A stretch of 53,423 bases of DNA, taken from Thermoplasmata archaeon. Lineage in GTDB: Archaea; Thermoplasmatota; Thermoplasmata; Halarchaeoplasmatales; Halarchaeoplasmataceae. The stretch's first letter is position 1. Every line of letters starts with the position of its first letter. The stretch covers positions 1 to 53,423 of the forward strand of contig PWKY01000025.1 of assembly GCA_003560595.1 (NCBI GenBank), given 5' to 3'. A program made the translations under genes and the position numbers. The notes beneath the pieces are model-generated. The model did no database searches. It worked only from the letters and a program-made list of their open reading frames with translations, and was not told the origin of the DNA. Positions 42,347 through 51,804 of the stretch are shown here, piece by piece.

Positions 42347-44935
42347 ATGAGCAAATCAACCCCCATGATGGAACAGTACTATCGATTGAAAAAAGAATAT
42401 CCCGACTCCATACTATTTTTTAGGATGGGTGATTTTTACGAGATGTTCGAAGAGGACGCTAAAGTGGTTTCACGCGAGTTGGATATAGTTCTTACCACCC
42501 GTGATAAGGGTAAAGAGGACCCTATACCGATGGCAGGAGTTCCCTTCCACTCAGTTGACTCCTATCTTCAAAAGATGATAAAAAAAGGTTATACCGTAGC
42601 TATCGCCGAACAGGTAGAGGATCCAAAGGAGGCAAAGGGCTTAGTTAAAAGAGAGGTGATAAGGGTGGTAACACCTGGAACACTCATCGACGAGGGGTTA
42701 CTGGAGGGGGCGGCGAACAACTTTTTGATGAGCGTTTGTGGTAAGGAAAGATTTGGAGTAGCCTTCGCAGACATATCTACTGGGGATTTCATAGTTACAG
42801 AAGTCGATACGATCGATGACTTGATATCCGAGGTTTCCAGAAATGAGCCGAAAGAATGTATTCTACCTCCAAATCTGGAGGATGTTATCAGACAAAGGTT
42901 GGAACAGGAAATGGAGATGATGATTCATGAATATCGACCGGAATCCTTCAGACTAGCAAAGTCCAAAACTGTTTTAGAAGAACATTTCGGGTCTAGATCA
43001 TTAGAATCCCTGGGAATCGAGTCAAAAGAGCTGGCCATAAAGGCATCTGGAGCAGCCCTAGACTACCTTTACGATACACAAAAGAGAGGGATAGAATACA
43101 TCACCCGTCTGAGTTTCTATTCAGGAGAGGGGAGGATGATACTGGATTCAACTACTCTCAGAAACCTAGAAGTATTTAAAAATGTGCGAGAAGGAGGAAA
43201 AGATGGTACGTTACTTAAAGTGCTAGATGAAACGGTGACATCCATGGGATCTAGAAAGTTAAAGTCGTGGTTACAGTATCCTCTGTTAGATCGTAACTCG
43301 ATAACCTCACGGCATGAAGCGGTTCAGGAACTGTACGATTCCATGTTCCTGAGAGACGATATTAGGGAAAAAATGGATCAGATGGCGGACCTAGAGAGAT
43401 TGATAAGCCGAGTAGTTTACGGAAATGCCAATGCCAGAGACCTACTGTTGATCAGACGTACTTTAGAGGTGATCCCGGAATTGAGGGGACTCCTTGCAGG
43501 AGTGAAAAGTCCCCTGCTGATAGAAATAATTGAGCGACTCGATCCCATGGAAAACATCAGAGATGAACTTGAACAAGCGATCGTAGAGGATCCACCTACT
43601 TCACTACGAGAAGGGGGGATCATAAAGACAGGATATAACGAGAAGTTGGATGAATTACATGCACTAACAAAAGATGGGAAGAAATGGATCAATCGATTAG
43701 AGCAAGAAGAAAGAGAAAAGACCGGTATAGGAAAACTGAAAGTTGGATATAATAAGGTCCACGGCTACTATATAGAGGTATCAAAAGCTAACGCTGATAA
43801 GGTCCCCGAAGAATATTCCAGGAAACAGACACTAAAAAATAGTGAGCGTTACTACACTCCCGAACTGAAGAAAAAAGAAGAGAAGATAATAAGTGCTGAG
43901 GAAAAGATCGAAGCATTGGAGTATGAACTTTTTGTTGAACTAAGGGATAAAGTGGGGGCGGAAGTAAAAAGATTTCAGAAGACAGCCGGTGCAGCTGCAG
44001 AGTTAGATGTGTTGGCTACCTTCGCAACGGTTGCCAAACATAAGGATTATACCCGGCCTGAGATATCCATGGACAAAAGGGTAGATATACGGGAAGGGCG
44101 TCATCCGGTTGTTGAAACATCAGTTAACGATTTTGTACCAAACGATATATATTTGGATAATAATAAGAATAACTTTCTCATAATCACTGGTCCTAATATG
44201 TCGGGTAAATCTACTTATATGAGGCAGATGGCCCATATCGTACTGCTGGCTCACATAGGAAGTTTCGTTCCAGCTGAGAAGGCAAAGATAGGATTGGTGG
44301 ACAGGATATTTACCAGAGTCGGTTCTTTCGACGCACTTACAAGAGGACAGTCAACTTTTATGGTTGAGATGGTTGAGTTGGCAAGCATATTGCACAACGC
44401 ATCTAAAGATAGTCTGATTTTATTGGACGAGATCGGAAGCGGGACCAGTACCTTCGATGGCTTGAGTATCGCATGGTCGGTAACAGAATATATATCCACT
44501 AAGATCGGGGCTAAAACCCTGTTCGCTACCCATTATCACGAATTGACCGAACTGGAACAATCGATTAACGGTGTGAAGAACCTGCACGTAGCTACCAAGG
44601 AACATGAGGGTAAAGTCACCTTTCTTAGAAAGGTAAGAGAAGGACATACCGACGAGAGTTATGGAGTACACGTTGCCGCTTTAGCTGGTGTTCCCAATCC
44701 CGTTGTTCAACGTGCAGACGAAGTGCTGCACCAGATAGAAGATGACCATACCATACATATGAAAGATGATGGAGGTCCTAAGTTTACGCAGGTGGTCTTC
44801 GACGTATCAGGTCAGGCAAAACAGGACTCACACCCGATTATAGAGGACCTGAAAGGTGCGGATCTGGAAAATATGACACCCTTGGACGCCATGAATTATC
44901 TTTGGAAGTTAAAAAATCAATTGGAGGGATCCTAG
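42347..44935 (+). CDS. mutS: DNA mismatch repair protein MutS
   Basis: An 862-residue MutS1. The N-terminal mismatch-binding Phe-x-Glu occurs as FYE in FRMGDFYEMF (about residues 27-36). Connector, lever and clamp domains follow. The ATPase has GPNMSGKSTYMRQ (about 620), Walker B LLDEIGSGTSTFDG and FATHYHEL. It is of bacterial MutS1 type, which in archaea is found in some euryarchaeal lineages and is generally regarded as acquired. The stop codon directly abuts the mutL start. Confidence 0.96.
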   Translation: MSKSTPMMEQYYRLKKEYPDSILFFRMGDFYEMFEEDAKVVSRELDIVLTTRDKGKEDPIPMAGVPFHSVDSYLQKMIKKGYTVAIAEQVEDPKEAKGLVKREVIRVVTPGTLIDEGLLEGAANNFLMSVCGKERFGVAFADISTGDFIVTEVDTIDDLISEVSRNEPKECILPPNLEDVIRQRLEQEMEMMIHEYRPESFRLAKSKTVLEEHFGSRSLESLGIESKELAIKASGAALDYLYDTQKRGIEYITRLSFYSGEGRMILDSTTLRNLEVFKNVREGGKDGTLLKVLDETVTSMGSRKLKSWLQYPLLDRNSITSRHEAVQELYDSMFLRDDIREKMDQMADLERLISRVVYGNANARDLLLIRRTLEVIPELRGLLAGVKSPLLIEIIERLDPMENIRDELEQAIVEDPPTSLREGGIIKTGYNEKLDELHALTKDGKKWINRLEQEEREKTGIGKLKVGYNKVHGYYIEVSKANADKVPEEYSRKQTLKNSERYYTPELKKKEEKIISAEEKIEALEYELFVELRDKVGAEVKRFQKTAGAAAELDVLATFATVAKHKDYTRPEISMDKRVDIREGRHPVVETSVNDFVPNDIYLDNNKNNFLIITGPNMSGKSTYMRQMAHIVLLAHIGSFVPAEKAKIGLVDRIFTRVGSFDALTRGQSTFMVEMVELASILHNASKDSLILLDEIGSGTSTFDGLSIAWSVTEYISTKIGAKTLFATHYHELTELEQSINGVKNLHVATKEHEGKVTFLRKVREGHTDESYGVHVAALAGVPNPVVQRADEVLHQIEDDHTIHMKDDGGPKFTQVVFDVSGQAKQDSHPIIEDLKGADLENMTPLDAMNYLWKLKNQLEGS

Positions 44936-46624
44936 ATGGGTAGAATAAACATGCTGTCACCACATACAGTAAATCAAATCGCAGCAGGTGAAGTTATCGA
45001 AAGACCAGCATCGGTAGTCAAAGAACTCATAGAGAATTCACTAGACGCCGGTTCAAACATGATCCATGTGTCTGTTAAAAATGGTGGCAAGGATTTCATA
45101 CGTGTAACAGACAACGGATATGGGATGTCTTTGGAAGATCTCAAGATAGCATTCAAAAAACATGCCACCAGTAAGATCAACAGCATAGAAGACTTGAACA
45201 GTCTTTCAACCCTGGGCTTCAGAGGCGAAGCACTCCCAAGTATAGCTGCGGTAAGTGAGATAAAGGCAGTTTCAAAAGAACGTGACGCCCTAGAAGGACA
45301 TAAGATATCCATATATGGAGGTTCTGAACCTAAGGTGGAAGAGGTAGGGGCCCCAGAAGGAACAACTATAGAGGTTAACGAACTTTTCTACAATACGCCC
45401 GCCCGTCGAAGGTACCTTAAAAAAACCAGTACCGAGATAAGACACATCATAGAAGTGGTCACTAGATACTCTCTAGCATACCCTAATGTAGAATTCAAAC
45501 TAGAGATAGATGGAAACGAATCCATGTTCGTACCTCGAACGAACTCGACCTTGGAGAATATCAAGTACGTATATGGTAAAGAGATAGCAAGGCAGATGGT
45601 CAAAGTCGGTTACAAAGGAGATGATATCGAACTTCATGGTTATGTGAGCAAACCATCGGTTACTCGTGCTAACCGTGAACACATATACACATTCGTCAAT
45701 TCGAGATATGTTAGGAACAAGGCATTGAAAGATGCGGTCGTGGCCGGTTACTCTACACTCCTTCCAAAACACAGGTATCCCATCGCAGTCCTCAAGGTAG
45801 GGATCGACATAGGTACTGTTGATGTTAACGTACATCCAACAAAGATCGAGATCCGTTTTGAAAAAGAGGAAAAGGTGAAGGAGGAGGTAACCGAGGCGAT
45901 AAATTATGTTTTGCTGGAACACGATCTAATACCTAGACCTCAAAAGGAAAAAAAAGAGATCATAAAAGACAAAAAGGAAGAGATTGAAAGAGAGATCGGT
46001 TCCCAATCTAAGTTAGAACTAGACGAGAAAGAAACGGTTGAGGAATCTTCCCTTCCTAGAATGCGTGTTTTGGGGATAATTCACAACTCATACATAGTGG
46101 TGGAGATGGATGATGGTATGGCGGTTATCGACCAGCACGCCGCCCACGAACGAATAAACTATGAAGATATCAAAAAAAGACATAAGGACCAGATCGATTC
46201 TCAAACATTGGTATCTCCAGTCACAATAGATCTTATACCAAAAGAAGCTGCCATGGTAAGGGCGAACGAAGCTTTGTTGAAAGAGATGGGATTCGGGATA
46301 GAGCCCTTTGGAAGGACAACCTTTAGGATCACCGCTCTACCTGTAGTACTTGGAGAACTGCAGGCTGAGGAGGTACTGTATTCGGTGTTAGACGAACTCA
46401 TTGAATTGAAGGGTAAACCCCTTGAAGATAGGAGGGAAGAACTGATATGTTATATGGCCTGTCATTCATCATTTACAGCCGGTGACGACCTGTCTATAAC
46501 CACCGCTCGCTATATATTGGATAAATTGGGACAAACAAATAATCCTTACACGTGTCCTCACGGCAGACCCACCATCATTCGTTTTGAAGGATCTGTTATC
46601 AAAAAGTGGTTTAAAAGAACATGA
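44936..46624 (+). CDS. mutL: DNA mismatch repair protein MutL
   Basis: A 562-residue MutL. GHKL ATPase motifs are visible: ENSLDAG, DNGYGM and LGFRGEAL. The C-terminal domain has the endonuclease metal motif DQHAAHERINYE (about residue 399), ACHSSFTAGD and CPHGRPT, so it should be a nicking MutL as in organisms without MutH. ATG directly follows the mutS TAG. No beta-clamp gene is nearby. Confidence 0.96.
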   Translation: MGRINMLSPHTVNQIAAGEVIERPASVVKELIENSLDAGSNMIHVSVKNGGKDFIRVTDNGYGMSLEDLKIAFKKHATSKINSIEDLNSLSTLGFRGEALPSIAAVSEIKAVSKERDALEGHKISIYGGSEPKVEEVGAPEGTTIEVNELFYNTPARRRYLKKTSTEIRHIIEVVTRYSLAYPNVEFKLEIDGNESMFVPRTNSTLENIKYVYGKEIARQMVKVGYKGDDIELHGYVSKPSVTRANREHIYTFVNSRYVRNKALKDAVVAGYSTLLPKHRYPIAVLKVGIDIGTVDVNVHPTKIEIRFEKEEKVKEEVTEAINYVLLEHDLIPRPQKEKKEIIKDKKEEIEREIGSQSKLELDEKETVEESSLPRMRVLGIIHNSYIVVEMDDGMAVIDQHAAHERINYEDIKKRHKDQIDSQTLVSPVTIDLIPKEAAMVRANEALLKEMGFGIEPFGRTTFRITALPVVLGELQAEEVLYSVLDELIELKGKPLEDRREELICYMACHSSFTAGDDLSITTARYILDKLGQTNNPYTCPHGRPTIIRFEGSVIKKWFKRT

Positions 46625-46728
46625 GATCTTAAGATAGACTATGAACATCCACATTTAAATGGTGCATAATAGAAAGATTTATTAGTGTGAAGTGTAAATA
46701 CCTTCTGTCGTGACCCCTTTTCATAGAT

Positions 46729-46833
<105 letters not shown>

Positions 46834-46918
46834 TTTTCTCTTAAAACATCTACGTATGTTCGAAGGATGTACCAAAGGTTATTTAAAAAGGTTAATCATA
46901 TTATATACTTGAGAATAG

Positions 46919-48013
46919 ATGAGGCGATATAAGAAAATGATGGTTATAACGATGCTCATATGTGTCGTTATCTCCCTAAACTTACTTCACGTTGTAGGTG
47001 CTATCGATGGTCACGATAATCCATCTAAAGATTATTCTGCAGAGATCGATGGTGAGGTCCTTTCTTTTACTTCAGAATTTGATGGAGAACACTTCATCAT
47101 AGAAGACGTAAATTTGGATATAGAAGGAGAGGGGTTAGAAGTTTATAAATCGATTTCGATCACATCGAATGATGAAATGTCCACTCATCCAGGAGTACCT
47201 CCTAAAGGCTTTACTGATGATGTTTATACTTATAATAGCGGTTCATTTATCCTTCGTTTATCTGATGTGGAAGGAGAGTTCTTCTTTATTAAAAATATAG
47301 GTCTAAATACAATATCATTGACATTGGAAATAGGGCTGGACATGATGCTAGACTCTTGGATAGATGAGGATGGTATTCTACTATCATCAAAAAATGAACA
47401 TGAGTTGATGTTAAGCAAAACCAACGATGTTGATATATCAGTTGAAGAAAGACTTGGATCACCGGTGACCATATCTTTAAACATACCGCCCGAAGGCGAA
47501 GTGGCGTCAACGTATTTAGAAAGAGGAACACCAGAAGAGAACCGCCGACCTAAATACATCGGTAGGATAAATGTGGATGGTAAGGGATACAATTATGTGC
47601 CTAACCGTCCTGGACTATCCATTGATTTACAAACTGCAAAAAAGGGTTCAGTCGAGTTGACTCTTTCTAATGATGTTTCAGGATATGAAAAAGTACACAT
47701 TGTTTTAGATAATGATTTGATCGGATCTAACGTTCAGGATATCTCCGATATTGCCGTTTCTTTAGATGGATCAGATATCGAATACATAGGTTATAGAGAG
47801 TTCTATACGTCTGAGGAAACAGAAGGATATTATGTAAACATAACTAACGGAGAGACCCATGTATTTATTAGGATGCACTTTTCAGAAAGAAACCTTAGAG
47901 TATATGAAAGAACTCCCACTGCAACATCACCTGGTATCAACAGCGTGTACGGTCTTCTCTTGGGCATCATGATCGTTGTTCTCGGAGCGGGTGCACTCTT
48001 CTATAAAAAGTGA
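46919..48013 (+). CDS. Secreted, C-terminally anchored protein of unknown function
   Basis: A 364-residue protein with a signal peptide (about 1-28, cleavage likely after VVGA) and an extracellular region rich in beta-type sequence without recognised domains. The C-terminus is a Thr/Pro segment, SPGINSVYG, a hydrophobic helix and YKK. That tail resembles PGF-CTERM-like sorting signals but lacks the exact PGF triplet. A TATATA box (about 46899-46906) lies 15-20 bases before the ATG. The 3' end overlaps the convergent zinc-finger gene by 13 bases. Confidence 0.75.
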   Translation: MRRYKKMMVITMLICVVISLNLLHVVGAIDGHDNPSKDYSAEIDGEVLSFTSEFDGEHFIIEDVNLDIEGEGLEVYKSISITSNDEMSTHPGVPPKGFTDDVYTYNSGSFILRLSDVEGEFFFIKNIGLNTISLTLEIGLDMMLDSWIDEDGILLSSKNEHELMLSKTNDVDISVEERLGSPVTISLNIPPEGEVASTYLERGTPEENRRPKYIGRINVDGKGYNYVPNRPGLSIDLQTAKKGSVELTLSNDVSGYEKVHIVLDNDLIGSNVQDISDIAVSLDGSDIEYIGYREFYTSEETEGYYVNITNGETHVFIRMHFSERNLRVYERTPTATSPGINSVYGLLLGIMIVVLGAGALFYKK

Positions 48014-48609
48014 TTCGCCTCGATCACCGTTGCGTATAATCTTTTTATATCTTCTGCAGTAGCCTTTCCTCGTTTGATGATATCATCATGAGTTTTTATC
48101 CTATGGATCACGGCACTGTATTTACCTACCTGTATCTCATTGTTAACGTAGAATTCATCGTCAGGGGGAACTACGAGGATTTTAGATAAGGTTGTAGTGC
48201 CTTTGTGGAGGGAAACTTTCACACGCACTTTGTCGTGTCTCTTAGTCCAAATAGTAGTAATATCCTCGGCCTTTGCCTTGTCTACCCTTTTATCACCGAC
48301 TTCTATAGAGGTGATCTTAACTCGTGAGCCTTCTAATATAAAGTCCTCACCCACATGCAACCATTCATCGGGTAGAAGTGAAGCTGTGTTTTGAATAGAA
48401 TCCTCTTTCCAACTTATTATCACTGGAACGTCTATAGCGTTTTTCTCGCGTATCACCTTGTGTCTAGTGTGTCCACAATCGTTACACTTAACAACTCCGT
48501 CGATAGTGAATTCGTTACCTTTATCACTAGCCGTTCCTTTGAGTAATTTATGTACTGTTTCTTTTTGACATGCCGGACATTCCAAATAATATGCGCTGGG
48601 TGTTGCCAT
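48001..48609 (-). CDS. HVO_0476-type archaeal zinc finger protein
   Basis: A 202-residue archaeal protein. An N-terminal zinc finger with CPACQKETVHKLLKG and CNDCGHTRHKV is followed by a beta-rich region with TIWTKRHDKVRVKVSLHKG and a C-terminal segment with GKATAEDIKRLYATVI. The arrangement matches the conserved archaeal family typified by Haloferax HVO_0476, whose function is not known. It probably binds nucleic acid or a partner protein in the cytoplasm. Confidence 0.82.
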   Translation of the reverse strand: MATPSAYYLECPACQKETVHKLLKGTASDKGNEFTIDGVVKCNDCGHTRHKVIREKNAIDVPVIISWKEDSIQNTASLLPDEWLHVGEDFILEGSRVKITSIEVGDKRVDKAKAEDITTIWTKRHDKVRVKVSLHKGTTTLSKILVVPPDDEFYVNNEIQVGKYSAVIHRIKTHDDIIKRGKATAEDIKRLYATVIEANHFL

Positions 48610-48654
48610 TTGATCAGCTTTGTTTTACCTAATAGTTCATTTAGTTATTAAATC

Positions 48655-49524
48655 TTACTTGAAACGGAAACCGCATTCACATTTATATTTTTCTAGTGGG
48701 CGGTTGCATTTAGGGCAATTACTCATCGCTATCAAGTGTTCCGCCCAGGCTTCTTTAACTTCTTCCTGTTCAGCTTCCAAAATATTATCATACATTTCCT
48801 TTGTTTTCTCGTCGATCACAAATACTTCCAAAGCGGAATAATCTGAAACAGTACTAGTTTCATCTAAATCAACTTTATGTATCAGCTTTCCTATCAGCAT
48901 ACCTGCTGCAAATCCGCCGAAATGAGCGGCGTGTGCAACCCCTCCAGGGGCGATGATAGCTATACCTGTCTGCATGGCGACCAACACACCTATGGACAGA
49001 TCAACCCTAACCGAAGGCATGAATATCGGACCTAAAAACATAGGTATCTTATCCCTAGGATAAAGGATAAAGATAGCACCCATGATCCCAAAGATAGCGC
49101 CAGATGCCCCCAATGATAATGTGGTTCCACCCCAAACGACGATATAATGGGAAAAAGTTGCTAGTAGTCCCGCGGTAAAATAGATTATCACTATCTTCTT
49201 TTTACCGATCCTATCCTCCAGCGCAGTACCGATGAAAAAAAGGACTAATCCATTACCTATCAAGTGCATGAAATCCCCATGGATGAACATCATGGTTAAA
49301 AAAGTATAGTATCTGGAGAAGTGGTAAACATATATAGGTCGTCCTGCAAGCTGCCATATCACTGTATTTTTTATCCTTGGATCACCGAGTCCCGGGATGT
49401 TGACAACCATGAATATTAAAAGTATCTGTATCAGCACTATCTGGGTGAAGCTAAAGTGTGTCTTTTGTGCAGCGTATAACCCTCCTAGTATGATCGCTAT
49501 GACCAGATATGATAACCAGTACAT
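48655..49524 (-). CDS. Rhomboid family intramembrane serine protease with C-terminal zinc ribbon
   Basis: A 289-residue protein with about six or seven membrane segments. Rhomboid markers are HGDFMHLIGNGL (His and Asn of the oxyanion region), the catalytic Ser in LGASGAIFG (about residue 140) and the catalytic His in HAAHFGG (about 200). A cytoplasmic tail of about 75 residues ends in a zinc ribbon, CPKCNRPLEKYKCECGF. ATG 49524 is favoured over the further-upstream frame start at 49605 because the first membrane helix begins there and a TATA-like box lies about 25 bases before it. Confidence 0.9.
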   Translation of the reverse strand: MYWLSYLVIAIILGGLYAAQKTHFSFTQIVLIQILLIFMVVNIPGLGDPRIKNTVIWQLAGRPIYVYHFSRYYTFLTMMFIHGDFMHLIGNGLVLFFIGTALEDRIGKKKIVIIYFTAGLLATFSHYIVVWGGTTLSLGASGAIFGIMGAIFILYPRDKIPMFLGPIFMPSVRVDLSIGVLVAMQTGIAIIAPGGVAHAAHFGGFAAGMLIGKLIHKVDLDETSTVSDYSALEVFVIDEKTKEMYDNILEAEQEEVKEAWAEHLIAMSNCPKCNRPLEKYKCECGFRFK

Positions 49525-49622
49525 CGTGACGAAACATGGTATAATCGGATATATTATTTTTGATTCATTCCATGGCAAAATTTTAATCCCCCTAGATAAT
49601 AACATTCTGAAAAGGTGTGTAA

Positions 49623-50294
49623 ATGTACATCGTAATAATCGGAGCCGGACGTGTTGGTAGGGACCTCGCTCAGTTGCTCCTTCCGGAAGGACACGATGTG
49701 GTCCTGGTGGATAGAAGCGAAGAGGTCTGTGAAAACCTAACCAGAACGTTCGATGCTCTAATAATCTGTGGAGATGGAACCGATCTTGAATACCTCAAGG
49801 ACGCTGGTATGAACAAAGCTGATGCTGCAGCTCTCGTCACCGGGGACGACAAAGTGAATTTGATCGCAGCCCAACTTTGTCAGAAATTGTTCAAGGTTCC
49901 TCAGGTGATAGCAAGAGTGAACGAACCAAAGAACGAAGGAGTGTATGCTAATTTAGGGGTAGACAATATCGTTAGTACCACTAGAGCCAGCGCCATGCAG
50001 ATCAAGAACAACTTTGGGGATTCGCGTACGATCTTAACGGTCGGTGGTCACGAAGCTCAGTTGATAGATTTTGATGTATCGGATAAATCACCCATCGCCC
50101 ATAAGAAGATCAAGAATGCCGGACTGCCGAAGGGTGCGATAATCGTTTCTGTAATGAGAGAAGACAAGACCCTTATCCCGGATGGAGAAACCATGCTGAA
50201 ACCCGGTGATATAGTTACGATATTATCAAGAAGCTACGTCCTAAAAGAGATAAAGAAGGCTTTCCAAGAGAAAAAGAGGTTTGGAATTGTCTAG
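49623..50294 (+). CDS. trkA: Potassium uptake regulatory protein TrkA
   Basis: A 223-residue cytoplasmic gating subunit. The N-terminal RCK/NAD-binding domain has IIGAGRVGRDLAQ, the acidic VLVDRSEE that binds the ribose, and GDGTDLEYL. The C-terminal RCK-C domain (about 140-215) has LPKGAIIVSVMRED and PGDIVTILS. It overlaps trkH by 14 bases. Confidence 0.95.
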   Translation: MYIVIIGAGRVGRDLAQLLLPEGHDVVLVDRSEEVCENLTRTFDALIICGDGTDLEYLKDAGMNKADAAALVTGDDKVNLIAAQLCQKLFKVPQVIARVNEPKNEGVYANLGVDNIVSTTRASAMQIKNNFGDSRTILTVGGHEAQLIDFDVSDKSPIAHKKIKNAGLPKGAIIVSVMREDKTLIPDGETMLKPGDIVTILSRSYVLKEIKKAFQEKKRFGIV

Positions 50295-51804
50295 AGAAAT
50301 ATCATCATATAGTCTCAGTGGAGTGAAGGAATCTTTCCGAGACCAGATGAAAAAATACTTCAAGCAGTACAGCTTATTGTACACCATAGCACACTATTTT
50401 GGCATCATCTGTGTTTTGATGGGGTTCATACTGGTTCTTCCGATGATCTTGGCCTTTTTCGTAGATAAGAACATTGAGTTAGTCATCTGTTTTTTATGGC
50501 CAGCTCTATTTTCTTGGGGCATTGGATCAGTATTGATGTTCTCCTTCGAGAAAACAGAATTGGATCTAACATCAGCTATCACCCTTGCAGCCCTGGTTTG
50601 GCTCGTCATATCCATAATCGGGGCACTACCGTTTTGGATAGCCCGAGGATTCTTTGGTTCCGAATACGGTTTGACGTTCTTGAGCGCGGTGTTCGAATCC
50701 ATGAGCGGTTTCACCGCCACCGGACTGACGATGTACGGAATGAGGGTTGAAGGACTACCTCGTTCCATATTATTTTGGAGGTCATTGACTCAATGGGTGG
50801 GTGGTGTAGGTGTGATAGTCTTGTTCCTGAGCGTGCTCATAACCCGGTCCGGAACCATCGCACACCGACTTTATTCTGCTGAAGGGAGGGATCAAAGACT
50901 TGTTCCTAGTGTTGTAAGGACCACAAGAAGGATATGGCTCATCTATCTAGGATATACCTTATTATGTGTTTTAGTTTTGGTCGCGGTAGGTATGCCTTTT
51001 TTCGATTCGGTAAACCATTCAATGACCGGGCTGGCTACAGGTGGTTTCTCGGTTAGAAATGAAAGTATCATGTTCTACGATTCAACTATCATCGAGATGG
51101 CAATCATACCTTTCATGATCTTAGGAGGTATATCCTTCGCCATGCATCATGAGTTGATATTGGGTAAGATCAAAACCTTTTTCGATAATATAGAAGTAAA
51201 GGCCATGTTGATCATATTGTTTATATCTGCCCTTATGTTGATCTTGAATCAGGGTCTTGAATGGTCCAACGTCCGTTACTCCTCTTTCCAGGTGACCACT
51301 GCTCTCACCGGGACCGGTTTTAATACTGCTGTTGTTGCCAATTGGAATGATTTCTCTAAATTCATACTTACTATCTTGATGGTGTTCGGCGGCGGATTCG
51401 GTTCCACCGCTTCAGCACTAAAATTATTCAGAGTAGTGATACTATTTTGGTCCTTAGCATGGTTCGTCAAAAGGATGCTGTTACCTGAATCAGCAATGTT
51501 AAAGTTGAAGATCGGTGATAAATACTATCACCCGGATGACATTATGAGAGTCGCCGTCTATGCTGTGTTGTATATACTAGTTCTTGTTGGTGGTGCCCTT
51601 GTTTTCATGGCTAGCGGAGCCACCACTATCGATTCTCTTTTTGAAGTGTCTTCAGCCCTAGGTAATGTAGGGCTGAGCGTAGGACTCACATCTTCTTGCA
51701 TGCCCTGGTGGGAGAAAGTTGTCCTTATAATTGAGATGTGGGCCGGTCGATTGGAGATATTCCCGGTCCTTGTACTTTTAACATCTCCTTTCAGAAAACA
51801 TTAG
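50281..51804 (+). CDS. trkH: Potassium uptake channel TrkH
   Basis: A 507-residue membrane protein of the Trk/Ktr/HKT family. The four pore-loop selectivity segments, each with a conserved glycine, can be found: FTATGLT, LATGGFS, TGTGFNT and LGNVGLS. Start TTG 50281 lies inside trkA; ATG 50347 is a downstream alternative. Its stop overlaps that of the TctA-like gene on the other strand (TTAG 51801-51804). With trkA it forms a potassium-uptake system. Confidence 0.95.
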   Translation: MELSREISSYSLSGVKESFRDQMKKYFKQYSLLYTIAHYFGIICVLMGFILVLPMILAFFVDKNIELVICFLWPALFSWGIGSVLMFSFEKTELDLTSAITLAALVWLVISIIGALPFWIARGFFGSEYGLTFLSAVFESMSGFTATGLTMYGMRVEGLPRSILFWRSLTQWVGGVGVIVLFLSVLITRSGTIAHRLYSAEGRDQRLVPSVVRTTRRIWLIYLGYTLLCVLVLVAVGMPFFDSVNHSMTGLATGGFSVRNESIMFYDSTIIEMAIIPFMILGGISFAMHHELILGKIKTFFDNIEVKAMLIILFISALMLILNQGLEWSNVRYSSFQVTTALTGTGFNTAVVANWNDFSKFILTILMVFGGGFGSTASALKLFRVVILFWSLAWFVKRMLLPESAMLKLKIGDKYYHPDDIMRVAVYAVLYILVLVGGALVFMASGATTIDSLFEVSSALGNVGLSVGLTSSCMPWWEKVVLIIEMWAGRLEIFPVLVLLTSPFRKH

